Positions 17,347 to 24,940 of a stretch of 32,955 nucleotides of DNA are shown piece after piece; the stretch's first letter is position 1, and the number at the start of each line of letters is the position of its first letter. The notes below the pieces were generated by a model. That model was not told where the DNA came from, did no database searches, and worked only from the letters and a program-made list of their open reading frames with translations. Made by a program: the position numbers and the translations under genes. The DNA is from an uncultured Prevotella sp. (GTDB taxonomy: Bacteria > Bacteroidota > Bacteroidia > Bacteroidales > Bacteroidaceae). The stretch lies in the NCBI GenBank assembly GCA_905234145.1, contig CAJOGK010000054.1, forward strand, positions 830 through 33,784, in the 5' to 3' direction.

Positions 17347-19547
17347 TTCTTCCAGTGCTGGCGGTCTACTGGTTCTATCCAGCCATCCCGTTTCCAACGC
17401 ATAATGATATTGCGGAGTCCGCTATCAGAGCAGTCGTGCTTCAGGGCACGCAGATCGTCACGCGAGAAAGAAGGTGCTAACTGGTCAAAGATAGAATGGT
17501 TTACGCCATAGCGCTGACATTCATCCTGAGCACTTACATACTGATTCTGCAACACGCTGCCAAACACCTTTATCTGTTGCTGCAGGCAGTAATCGGCCAT
17601 CATCAGCGCAAAGTCGAGACAAGCCTTCGACTCCTTCTCCTTACCAGAAAGCAGATGGAAGATAACACCGCAACGGAATCCGATAACAGCTGCACGTTTA
17701 CGGTAGGTATCCTTTACGTGGTCGATATCCTTAGCAGCCTCTACGCGCTTGGCCTCTACCCAGTCCTCAATGGCCTTACGCAAACGGGGCACATCTATCA
17801 GACCACTGAAACTGCGCAAACGAGTAACCGCCTCTTGAATCTTGGCCTCATCCTCAGCTGAACGACGCTTGAACTTAGGCATCTTCGAGAACGAAGAATC
17901 AGGCATCTCGGCCACAAGGATTCGCGACGACAAACCATTCTCAACGTTATCGCTCTTGAAGCACTTTCGCAAGGCGCCGTCAGTACCCAGCATAGTCCAG
18001 TTGTAGGCAACCTTCACCACGCCCGATTCGGCTGCATCAGAGTTATAATCCTGACCCCACTCGCCTCGATCGAAACCCAAGCGATAGATGTCGTACTTAG
18101 AACTCCAAGAGCCGGCACCATTCGTCTTTCGGAGGGTATCGAGCTCCTCACCAAAACTATACAAGGTATGACCTGCAGAGTTCTTGAATCGCTTCAGGAG
18201 CGTAGAGCAAGAAACGGTTACGGGCACTTGTCGGATAAGTACATGAGGATCGTCGGGCGCTTTCTCATTAGCCTTACGACTTTTCTTTCGCTCCTTCCAT
18301 TCTTCCTCACGCTTACGGGCCAAGGCATCTTCTTCGTCAAACTGGCGCTTCCAAACATCGATGGCATTCTTAACCACACTCTTGTTTGAAGCCTGGGCAC
18401 CTCGGATGATGGCCATCAAACCAAGCTGATGGATGTTGCCATCGCAATACTCTACATCTACTTGGTCGGCATAAGCACCAGCTATCGGCATGATGCCAAC
18501 GAGAACAGGCAAATGCATCGAAACGGGCACACCGACAAGACTTTCACGAAGTCCGATAGGCAGATTCTTCACATTAACCTTTACGCCCGTCTCTGCAGCT
18601 GTAGCCTCGGCATCGTCGATTTCATCAGAAGAAATGCCAAGTTCGAGCGCATCGATTATCTGCTGCATCAACTTACTGATACCCTTGGGCTCTTCCTTGC
18701 AAGCAGAGTCGATAACCGACTTGATTTCTGTGTCAGAGAGTCCGAAGCGAGGCATGATCTGAAACAACACCTCTTTCTTATTATCGCAGATAGCTCGGAG
18801 ATTAACGGCCAACTTATGGAGCTTAACGTTTCGCTCGCCCTTAGCTGGCTCACCGCCATTTCGTCGCCACCACTCAGAGATAATGTCAGCGTAAGGAATA
18901 CCCTTGAATTCTAGGGAGATATTTTGGTCTAGGGAGTTATTTTTGTCTAAGGAGTTTTTATTGTCTAAGGAATCAAGGAATTTAGGATTTTTTTCTATAG
19001 AAAAAATATCATCCTCAGAGACCTCGAAGAGCTTAGCACTCACGTAGCGCGTATGGCTCTCAGGTACCATATAGATACACCTCGAAACATCCTTCACAGC
19101 GGCATCTGGTGTGAATCCTGTAGCCTCTTTCATAAGCTCCTGAGCCTGCTCTACTGTCATACCATTTGGCAACTCTACCAATACGTGCGTACCCCTACGA
19201 ACACTCTCCTCAATTAGCAGTGGTACTAATGGTGACTTCTCCAATAGTCGGGCCTTGATTTCATCCGTATGGCCCTTCTCGTCGAAGTCGAGCATCAAGC
19301 GGTTCAAAGGCTTGATGGCGTCGGCTATCGAACGATGATTATTCTTAAACTCAGCGCAATGAGGGGTCCAGACAGGCAAACGATGTTTCAACTCCTCGTC
19401 ACCTTTCTCTATACGCGCGCACATCTCGGCCAACCAAGGCTCTCGGCGCAGACGCTCCCAATCTTCCTTGTTGGCTGGTGGGCAAGGAGCACCATGCCCC
19501 TTGCCAATACATGTAAAATGAATAGTGCGAACTATTGTTGATTCCAT
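17310..19547 (-). CDS. VirE N-terminal/DUF3987-like protein (putative primase-helicase type)
   Basis: A 745-aa protein. Residues 1 to about 180 resemble the BT4734-like/VirE N-terminal domain (HRSIADAIKPLNRLMLDFDEKG, RRGTHVLVELPNGMTVEQA, AAVKDVSRCIYMVP). A low-complexity linker at about 190-212 repeats N-S-L-D-x-N and is encoded by an 18-bp tandem repeat. A PriCT-like helical segment follows (ISEWWRRNGGEPAKGERNVKLH). The C-terminal half resembles DUF3987, with a Walker A-like but degenerate RGAQASNKSVV near 385. Such proteins occur in Bacteroidetes mobile elements and are thought to act in replication; activity is inferred only. Its start overlaps the 152-aa gene by 16 bases, and its end is formed by GGGACG array 1. 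Confidence 0.7.
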   Translation of the reverse strand: MESTIVRTIHFTCIGKGHGAPCPPANKEDWERLRREPWLAEMCARIEKGDEELKHRLPVWTPHCAEFKNNHRSIADAIKPLNRLMLDFDEKGHTDEIKARLLEKSPLVPLLIEESVRRGTHVLVELPNGMTVEQAQELMKEATGFTPDAAVKDVSRCIYMVPESHTRYVSAKLFEVSEDDIFSIEKNPKFLDSLDNKNSLDKNNSLDQNISLEFKGIPYADIISEWWRRNGGEPAKGERNVKLHKLAVNLRAICDNKKEVLFQIMPRFGLSDTEIKSVIDSACKEEPKGISKLMQQIIDALELGISSDEIDDAEATAAETGVKVNVKNLPIGLRESLVGVPVSMHLPVLVGIMPIAGAYADQVDVEYCDGNIHQLGLMAIIRGAQASNKSVVKNAIDVWKRQFDEEDALARKREEEWKERKKSRKANEKAPDDPHVLIRQVPVTVSCSTLLKRFKNSAGHTLYSFGEELDTLRKTNGAGSWSSKYDIYRLGFDRGEWGQDYNSDAAESGVVKVAYNWTMLGTDGALRKCFKSDNVENGLSSRILVAEMPDSSFSKMPKFKRRSAEDEAKIQEAVTRLRSFSGLIDVPRLRKAIEDWVEAKRVEAAKDIDHVKDTYRKRAAVIGFRCGVIFHLLSGKEKESKACLDFALMMADYCLQQQIKVFGSVLQNQYVSAQDECQRYGVNHSIFDQLAPSFSRDDLRALKHDCSDSGLRNIIMRWKRDGWIEPVDRQHWKKTSQCPIVPTSH
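18910..18981. repeat. 18-bp tandem repeat within the VirE/DUF3987-type gene
   Basis: Four 18-bp units begin TCTAGGGAG, TCTAGGGAG, TCTAAGGAG and TCTAAGGAA at 18910, 18928, 18946 and 18964. They keep the frame and encode a flexible six-residue repeat (consensus N-x-S-L-D-x) between the N-terminal and PriCT-like domains. Copy number could vary between strains by slippage without breaking the gene. Confidence 0.8.
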
Positions 19548-19990
19548 ATTGTTTCCTCCTTTCGTGTTTTAAAGTAAGACATAATTTGATCGGCTTCTTC
19601 CTGATAAAGTGCCTTAGTGAGGGCTAGCCCATACTTCTTTGGGAACTTGAAGGTTACGTAAATGTACTCCTTATCCAAACGGCGACGCAAACCATTGGCT
19701 GTTACCTCAAAAATTGGGCGTGTCATCTTTACGGCTCCGTTAAGAGTTTCGAAAAGTGTCTCGTGTTTCGGACCGTTGGCTCCTACATTGTAGCGTTTTA
19801 CTCGGGTACGACCATCGACATCTACCGAGATACCACCTTTGTAACTTACGCGCTCTCCGTTGGTTACTTGCTTCTCATTCTCCCACGGACAGGGATAAAT
19901 GTTGATATCACCATTGGTCTGAAAGTTAATACTACCGTCCATCTTTACGGCTTGCTGCAAAATCTGTTTTTTGAAATTTTTCTTAATCAT
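19532..19990 (-). CDS. Hypothetical protein, 152 aa, coupled to the VirE/DUF3987-type gene
   Basis: No family is recognised. The protein is basic at its N-terminus (MIKKNFKKQ), has a central segment with short strands (DGSINFQTNGDINIYP, GGISVDVDGRTRVKRYNVG), and ends in a helical part (ALYQEEADQIMSYFKTRKEE). No signal peptide or membrane segment is visible. Its stop lies 16 bases inside the next gene, so the two are translationally coupled, suggesting a shared role. The leader upstream contains two 10-bp palindromes. Confidence 0.65.
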   Translation of the reverse strand: MIKKNFKKQILQQAVKMDGSINFQTNGDINIYPCPWENEKQVTNGERVSYKGGISVDVDGRTRVKRYNVGANGPKHETLFETLNGAVKMTRPIFEVTANGLRRRLDKEYIYVTFKFPKKYGLALTKALYQEEADQIMSYFKTRKEETIWNQQ

Positions 19991-20024
19991 CTTTTCTGAA
20001 TTTTAGAGAGCGAAGTTTCAGAAG

Positions 20025-20060
20025 GGTGGCCACCTTTCTTGTAATAGAAATCTCGCGAGA
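20025..20060. promoter_or_regulatory. Pair of 10-bp palindromes upstream of the 152-aa gene
   Basis: GGTGGCCACC (20025-20034) and TCTCGCGAGA (20051-20060) are perfect palindromes with centres 26 bases apart, 35-70 bases upstream of the 152-aa gene. They could be operator sites or leader hairpins; no direct evidence of function. Confidence 0.4.
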
Positions 20061-20105
20061 CTCCGTTCACCTCAACTCAGAGTTAAATACTATTTGACTA
20101 GCCTA

Positions 20106-20288
20106 TTAAGTCCTGTTACCAAATGAGAACGGGCGCCAGTTTTTATTCCCGTTTTGGTAGTTACACTGGTTAATCAGTGCCATCTGCCTACGTGTCTGTT
20201 GAGCTTTGAGTGCTCGGCTGTAGTTTGTAATCTTCAAATGTTTGATACTCATAATCCTTTTAATTTTACTTGTTATACTTTGATTCAT
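20106..20288 (-). CDS. Possible small basic protein, unknown
   Basis: A 60-codon ORF with a possible internal start at codon 13 (ATG preceded by AAAAGGATT), giving a 48-aa Lys/Arg/Gln/Asn-rich protein (KITNYSRALKAQQTRRQMAL). It lies in the minus-strand block between the two unknown upstream genes and the 152-aa gene, in the same direction. Composition and position support a real gene, but no family is recognised. Confidence 0.4.
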   Translation of the reverse strand: MNQSITSKIKRIMSIKHLKITNYSRALKAQQTRRQMALINQCNYQNGNKNWRPFSFGNRT

Positions 20289-20340
20289 GGATGCGCTCTT
20301 TTCGAGTCAGCTTCCATAATCTACGAAAAGGACCATTTTC

Positions 20341-20492
20341 TTCGGGTAATCGTTCGGGAAAACATTCGGGAAAGCATTTTCAAACTCCAAACAAAGCAAA
20401 AAGGAAAAGCGGAACCCCTTGTAAATCAAGAGATTCCGCTTAAGCGATAACTTCCTAAAAATTATTTTGAGATTCCCGAAAGAATACCCGAA
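20341..20492. repeat. Inverted TTCGGG arrays (12-bp period) around a hairpin
   Basis: TTCGGG occurs at 20341, 20353 and 20365 with an exact 12-bp period. The inverted form CCCGAA occurs at 20475 and 20487, also 12 bp apart. TTCGGGTAATCGTTCGGG (20341-20358) matches the reverse complement of 20475-20492 at 15 of 18 bases. Between the arms is a strong hairpin (listed separately). The layout resembles iterons or a protein-binding site. Confidence 0.65.
20407..20441. terminator. Hairpin after the 284-aa gene, possible terminator
   Basis: AAGCGGAA (20407-20414) pairs with TTCCGCTT (20434-20441), with an inner CTTG/CAAG stem. On the minus strand it lies about 60 bases after the stop of the 284-aa gene and is followed by TTCCTTTTTG, so termination is plausible. 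Confidence 0.6.
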
Positions 20493-20501
20493 ACTACGAT
20501 T

Positions 20502-21356
20502 TTAGCGTAGATGAACATGTAAATCTTGATGGTCATAAACGTCATATTCATCCCTAAAATCTTCATCGTCGTCAACACCGCCATATTGCCAACGCTTAAG
20601 ATCTACTTGGAGTATCTTCACGCATTCCAGCATCAGAGGTGAGGCTTTGCAGTTAGCTTTATCTCCCTTGTCAAGCCCTGTAAGCCACTTGCCCTTGGTA
20701 TCCTTAAAATGACCTTCGAGTATAGAAGGAATTGTAAATCCATCGGGAACTTCAATAACATCTGCACCAACAAACATCTTAAATAGTTCCACTAGAGTAC
20801 CCTTGCCAAACTTGCCCTTCCACGTCAATTCACAATCCTCGTCTCTCTTACCTGAGAAAAGTGCAGTGAAGTTGGCTTCGTAACCCTCTATTAATTCTTC
20901 ATTAACCATTTTCTGATAGAGCACATTCAGATGTCCATCAGTTACTCCGCTCTTTAGCCCAAAAGTCATTGTCTCACGAGGCTTAGCAGGTTTCTTTGAT
21001 TTCTTCGTATCAGATTTCTTCGTCTTTCCCAAAACCTGATCGTTTTTCTCTGCATGCTGCTCTAGCCACTCCATTGAAAGCATGCCAATGGTCTGAATCT
21101 TCAGTTTGGGTAGCGATAACTCTTTAATATCCCATATCTCCCTGACCACAGGTTCCACTTTATGGTCATAGATGTCCCAGTATTCATAGGTTAAGCCATC
21201 ACCGATTCTCCTGAGCGCATTCTCACGATGAATACAGGCATCGGTAGCCGCAGAATCCAGAAGCTGTTGCTGTTGACTCAGCCAAGCAGCATCTTGTCTG
21301 AGAGCCGACAACCACTCGACTGCCGAGTCATAATCTACACGATTGTTACTCATCAT
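20502..21356 (-). CDS. Hypothetical protein, 284 aa, second gene of an unknown pair
   Basis: Not recognised. Residues about 100-140 contain a Lys-rich linker (GKTKKSDTKKSKKPAKPRE). The C-terminal part (about 150-260) has LNVLYQKMVNEELIEGY, LTWKGKFGKGTLVELFKMFVG and PSILEGHFKDTKGKWL, suggesting a helical or winged-helix-like unit, followed by a very acidic tail (GGVDDDEDFRDEYD). ATG 21356 overlaps the TGA of the upstream gene as ATGATGA, which fixes the start and shows translational coupling; the frame is open further upstream but only inside that gene. No signal peptide or membrane segment. Together with its partner it may form a complex. Confidence 0.65.
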   Translation of the reverse strand: MMSNNRVDYDSAVEWLSALRQDAAWLSQQQQLLDSAATDACIHRENALRRIGDGLTYEYWDIYDHKVEPVVREIWDIKELSLPKLKIQTIGMLSMEWLEQHAEKNDQVLGKTKKSDTKKSKKPAKPRETMTFGLKSGVTDGHLNVLYQKMVNEELIEGYEANFTALFSGKRDEDCELTWKGKFGKGTLVELFKMFVGADVIEVPDGFTIPSILEGHFKDTKGKWLTGLDKGDKANCKASPLMLECVKILQVDLKRWQYGGVDDDEDFRDEYDVYDHQDLHVHLR

Positions 21357-22378
21357 AAGGCTTCGTCCTCCCTGCGCCACCAACCGTGCCCACACCATTC
21401 AGCATGAGCCATCAGATAGTTAAACTCCAGTGAATTATCTGCTATCCAGCCTTTTGCTAGATATTGAACGCGCACCTCACAAACTTTATCGGCAAATCGA
21501 TTCAACACCTCTGCCGTGATACGCCTTACAGACTCAGGCTGCTCATTCCATGAAGAAGCATTGTAATCGTAGTCTTTCAGCACCAGCCTTCCTTGCAGTT
21601 CCTTATCCATATAATCATAGAGTGCCTGAGCGGCTTTCAGTACCCATTTATCAAACTGACGAGGCACCAAACCATATATCTCATCGTGAAGCATCACTAA
21701 GTCGGGTCTTAGTTTCAGCCTACGGCCACGCTGCCAATGACGCTCTATCCTAAGAATTGCATCGATGATTGTCTTCACATACGCTCGTGGGGGTATCTCC
21801 GTATTGTTCGGGTCATGAACCAAACAACCGTACTCAGAAGAAAACAACTCCGCAAGCTCATCTTGTGCAGGTTGGTAATGGGCAAAAGCATACGCAGAGG
21901 TTGCGAACTTCTTCATGATATAAGCCATGTGCATCGCTATTCGTTCGTATGGTGTAGTGGAGAGCCACTCCACAAGTTGTTTGTTTGTTACCCATAAAAG
22001 ATTCTTGACGCCAAAGGCTTTTTTCAGGTCAAACGTAAAGTGCAAACCTAAATCGTGACATAATCCTGCCACCTCCAGTATCATTCGCAGTCGGCTCATT
22101 TCCTCATCTGTCAGCTTTTGCTGTTCCTTCATTGACAACAGCGGGTTTGGTGTATCAAACTCCTTCCTACCCTCGTCAGCCGTCCAGAATTCATCAGACA
22201 GATACAAGCCTAAAGGGCACGAACCGTTCATCTCAGTCAGCAACCGCTCTACCTGCGAGAGCCTGTAAGCTCTACGTTCTTCACCCTCCAGCAGACTACC
22301 CGCCAAGAGGTCGGCATCCTTGAAGAAAGTCTCTTCAGTCCAAGCCAGTAATTCCCTAGCTGTTTTTTTATGTGTCAT
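21353..22378 (-). CDS. Hypothetical protein, 341 aa, first gene of an unknown pair
   Basis: Not recognised. Predominantly helical, with several Trp-rich parts, for example the C-terminal HAEWCGHGWWRRED, and basic segments such as RIERHWQRGRRLKLRPD. Early residues include LLAWTEETFFKDADLLAGSL and SCPLGLYLSDEFWTADEG. No signal peptide or membrane helix is visible, so it should be cytoplasmic. A minus-strand TACCTTTG promoter box lies at 22411-22418, about 32 bases before the ATG, so this gene probably starts the minus-strand block. The downstream gene starts within its stop codon. Confidence 0.65.
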   Translation of the reverse strand: MTHKKTARELLAWTEETFFKDADLLAGSLLEGEERRAYRLSQVERLLTEMNGSCPLGLYLSDEFWTADEGRKEFDTPNPLLSMKEQQKLTDEEMSRLRMILEVAGLCHDLGLHFTFDLKKAFGVKNLLWVTNKQLVEWLSTTPYERIAMHMAYIMKKFATSAYAFAHYQPAQDELAELFSSEYGCLVHDPNNTEIPPRAYVKTIIDAILRIERHWQRGRRLKLRPDLVMLHDEIYGLVPRQFDKWVLKAAQALYDYMDKELQGRLVLKDYDYNASSWNEQPESVRRITAEVLNRFADKVCEVRVQYLAKGWIADNSLEFNYLMAHAEWCGHGWWRREDEAL

Positions 22379-22564
22379 AGTTTTCTTTTTACCTTATTAT
22401 AACTAAGGTGCAAAGGTACTAAAAATTTTCGAAGCAACAGCATATTTTATGCACTTTATTACAAGAAAACTTTTGATACTTCGTTAAGTTTTCAAAAATC
22501 AGCTTTGCTATACTATAGTTTCTGTCTTGTTACTGCCAAATTCGGCTGGGCTTGCGTATTCTAA

Positions 22565-22600
22565 AATAATAAGGTGCCTCGTTTGAGACACCTTATTATT
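22565..22600 (-). terminator. Terminator after the BACON lipoprotein gene
   Basis: AATAATAAGGTG (22565-22576) is the exact complement of CACCTTATTATT (22589-22600) and the stem continues with partial pairing. It lies about 40 bases after the lipoprotein stop on the minus strand. Confidence 0.75.
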
Positions 22601-22638
22601 ATATTACAACTCACGGAATCATGAGTTCACGTCAACCA

Positions 22639-24102
22639 TTACCATAATGAGTCAAAAAAAACTGCCGTTGTCATATATTCCTTACCTTTATACTCATATC
22701 TGAAACGACAAGTAACTGGGGTGTGAATACCTAACAAGCCAATGGTTGTAGAATAGCTGACTGAAGATCCTCCAGCTACTTCAGCATTTACATCCATTAT
22801 ATTTCCTTCAGAACCAGTAGCTCCATCCACCAACTGCAGACTCTTTAGTTTCACTGTCTTAGTACTATTATTGGTAAAAATCCATCCTAGTGAACTTCCG
22901 TATTGAATCAAATTATTTACCATCATAATCGAACTAGCTCCTGATCTAGCAGTAATAAATCCAGTAATATCTTTTACGGCAACTGTCGCCTTTGCCGAAA
23001 ACTTTCCATCAGCCGTTTTGACAGTAATGGTTGCATTACCCTTACCTATGCCAGTAACAACGCCACTACTATTAACTGTTGCTACAGAAGTATTGGAAGA
23101 ACTCCATTTAACAGATTGGCCAGTGTTGTTAGTAAGTTGTAAACTATATGTATCATCTTCCATCAGTGCTATTTCAGTAGGACTAATAGATAGTGAATGT
23201 ATCTGATTAATTATAATTGTTTCCGATGTATCCCAATTAGGATTTGCACTTTCAAGATACACTACGCCCTTTCTCGATTCTGTTGAATTAAGATTAGCAT
23301 CTATTTTTAACTTGAGAGAATAGTTTCCTTCGGAAATCTTTGTAACACCTTCATTTTTTATCCATGAGTAATCAGTCTTTACAATTACATCCACATTAGA
23401 GGTAAAAGGAATTTCAAGAACCCCACCATTATCGTAAACAGTAAACTCATTGTTTTCTAATTTGATGCGTGGAGTAAACTTTTGAGTAATCTTAAACGTA
23501 TTTAATACTTCAGAATCTGCATTCTTGAGTTTAACATCAGCATTTCGTTTATCTCCGGAATCGTTCTTAGATGCAGTAAAACTAAGTGACGATGTAGATA
23601 AGCCTCTACTTCCTGCTTTATAAGTCAACCAATTACAATCAGATGGTATTTCCACTGTATAGTTTACATTACTCTTAATATCAATTGTAATAGAACCACC
23701 TTCTTCAGGTATGGAATATGATTGTTTATCAGTAATAACAACATCCTTTTGTTTTTGGATTACGTTAAAACTTAATGATGATTTATTGTCCTTTAAATCT
23801 TTTAGTGTTATAATAGCTTTACGATCTTCAAATCCATCAGATCCATCAACTGATAAAAGAATTGTTGAGCTCACCACATCAATTTTCCCCCTACACCATG
23901 ATTCACTTGAAGAAATAGTTAGAGGGGATAAATCGGCAGCTTTTCCTATTTTTATTTCTTTCAAACCTCCTGCTGCATCAATCGCAACATCACTTATAGA
24001 TGCGCCAACAAGCGGACTTTCGTAACTTTCGTCTTTGCTACATCCGGATATAGCCATGCAAAGAAACAATAAAGCAGCTAAATAATTAATTTGTTTTTTC
24101 AT
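22639..24102 (-). CDS. BACON and Ig-like (BIG2) domain surface lipoprotein
   Basis: A 487-aa lipoprotein: signal sequence with lipobox AISGC (Cys21) followed by SKDES. Next are about three BACON-type domains (roughly 30-115, 120-215, 220-310), shown by recurring patterns such as SYSIPEEGGSITIDIKSNV, SDCNWLTYKAG and EFTVYDNGGVLEIPFTSNV. A BIG2 Ig-like domain (about 312-385, SISPTEIALMEDDTYSLQL, KWSSSNTSVATVNSSGVVTG) and a C-terminal beta-rich domain follow. BACON domains are thought to bind carbohydrates or mucin and often occur in surface proteins. The gene looks more AT-rich than its neighbours, hinting at separate acquisition. No SusC/SusD partner is adjacent. A large stem structure lies 74 bases before the start. 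Confidence 0.8.
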   Translation of the reverse strand: MKKQINYLAALLFLCMAISGCSKDESYESPLVGASISDVAIDAAGGLKEIKIGKAADLSPLTISSSESWCRGKIDVVSSTILLSVDGSDGFEDRKAIITLKDLKDNKSSLSFNVIQKQKDVVITDKQSYSIPEEGGSITIDIKSNVNYTVEIPSDCNWLTYKAGSRGLSTSSLSFTASKNDSGDKRNADVKLKNADSEVLNTFKITQKFTPRIKLENNEFTVYDNGGVLEIPFTSNVDVIVKTDYSWIKNEGVTKISEGNYSLKLKIDANLNSTESRKGVVYLESANPNWDTSETIIINQIHSLSISPTEIALMEDDTYSLQLTNNTGQSVKWSSSNTSVATVNSSGVVTGIGKGNATITVKTADGKFSAKATVAVKDITGFITARSGASSIMMVNNLIQYGSSLGWIFTNNSTKTVKLKSLQLVDGATGSEGNIMDVNAEVAGGSSVSYSTTIGLLGIHTPVTCRFRYEYKGKEYMTTAVFFDSLW

Positions 24103-24142
24103 TTTAACAAAGAATAAAGGATTAATAAATTTGTTTTAGTTG

Positions 24143-24179
24143 AATATAAAAACGTGAGCTAGTTACTTCGCTTACGTTT
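24143..24179 (-). terminator. Hairpin upstream of the lipoprotein gene
   Basis: AAACGTGAGC (24150-24159) and GCTTACGTTT (24170-24179) pair with one mismatch. Read on the minus strand the stem is followed by TTTTTATATT, so it could terminate transcription entering from the stem structure or nucleotidyltransferase gene. Confidence 0.45.
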
Positions 24180-24293
24180 CTGAGGTATCGGCAAACACCT
24201 AACTGCAATAAACGAGTAAAAGCCCACGCCATACGGCGCGAACCATCTACTTTACTCTCGCAGTTTCCTCTAATTTTGCCGATTTTCAGAAAC
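24176..24293 (-). ncRNA. Candidate structured RNA or palindromic element, 118 nt
   Basis: Five nested complementary segments form one extended hairpin: GTTTCTGA/TCAGAAAC (24176-24183 with 24286-24293), ATCGGCAAA/TTTGCCGAT (24187-24195 with 24275-24283), AACTGC/GCAGTT (24201-24206 with 24260-24265), GAGTAAA/TTTACTC (24214-24220 with 24251-24257), and CGCC-ATAC-GGCG (24227-24238). All stems are perfect and separated by small internal loops. Orientation is a guess based on the minus-strand lipoprotein gene and the terminator-like hairpin that would follow. A DNA-level role (mobile element end or recombination site) is equally possible. Confidence 0.5.
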
Positions 24294-24402
24294 AAGAATC
24301 AAAGCGGACGCTTCACAATATGTCTGTTACAATATCTTTGTTATGTTACCATACGCAGTTTGTTTTAGGATTATACATTATTATATATCACACTTCCAGC
24401 TG

Positions 24403-24702
24403 TTACGCTGCTCTCTCATAAATCAGTATTTTATCACGATCGGCACTTTCACGGGCAAAAGGCATCAGGCCACCATCGGTTATCAAATCTACATCGCGAC
24501 CAATGAGATTCTTCAAGTCCTCGTACATGCCACTCAATGTGAAAAGACTAAAATGCTGTGACTTGTCAGGCAGAATCAGTATGTCAACATCGCTATCCTC
24601 GCGCTCTTCTCCTCGCGAAAAAGATCCGAAAATCCAAACTTTCAAAACGGGTTGCGTCTTGAAGTAGTCAGCGATCTGTTGTATCATTTCCTGCTTCGTC
24701 AT
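24403..24702 (-). CDS. Minimal nucleotidyltransferase (MNT/MntA-like), no HEPN partner
   Basis: A 99-aa nucleotidyltransferase of the DNA polymerase beta fold. The core motif KVWIFGSFSRGEEREDSDVDILI contains the GSFSRG loop and the two metal-binding Asp residues of the DVD triad; a later DVDLIT supplies the third acidic position. Proteins of this size often act as MntA antitoxins that AMPylate a HEPN toxin (HepT/DUF86). No HEPN gene is found on either side, so it is an orphan or has another role. It has its own promoter. Confidence 0.8.
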   Translation of the reverse strand: MTKQEMIQQIADYFKTQPVLKVWIFGSFSRGEEREDSDVDILILPDKSQHFSLFTLSGMYEDLKNLIGRDVDLITDGGLMPFARESADRDKILIYERAA

Positions 24703-24727
24703 ATTCCCTCTATCTATTTTCTGTTTG

Positions 24728-24759
24728 CAAATATAGAAACTTTTTCTGAAATCGCCAAA
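24728..24759 (-). promoter_or_regulatory. Promoter of the nucleotidyltransferase gene
   Basis: On the minus strand TTTG (24756-24759) and TATATTTG (24728-24735) are separated by 20 bases, close to the Bacteroidetes consensus, with the ATG 25 bases downstream. Confidence 0.65.
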
Positions 24760-24940
24760 CTTTCAGAATAATTTTTGCATTACGAAGGCTTACATGGGCT
24801 AAGACCCTACATAACACGACTTACGAGAGCTTTCACCATGAGAAACAAAGAACATGCGTTAATTTATCACAAAACTATAGTTTAGGAATGTAACACTGGA
24901 CGTTATTTAATACTTATAAGCAAAACATAAGCAAGAAATT

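Larger units (their letters stand above)
24103..24402. other. 300-base gap between lipoprotein and nucleotidyltransferase genes
   Basis: No intact gene. It holds the candidate structured element (24176-24293) and the adjoining hairpin. A plus-strand TATCTTTG box at 24334-24341 has no gene downstream and no clear -33 match. No HEPN partner for the nucleotidyltransferase is encoded here. Confidence 0.6.

Noticed and set aside
20308..20499. 64-codon open stretch in frame with the 284-aa gene after its stop
   Set aside because: It has no start codon, crosses a strong hairpin and the TTCGGG arrays, and its repeated Phe-Pro pattern comes from those repeats.
24176..24293. Integron attC site
   Set aside because: The stem layout is similar in size, but the RYYYAAC and GTTRRRY end boxes are not at the ends and no integrase is present.
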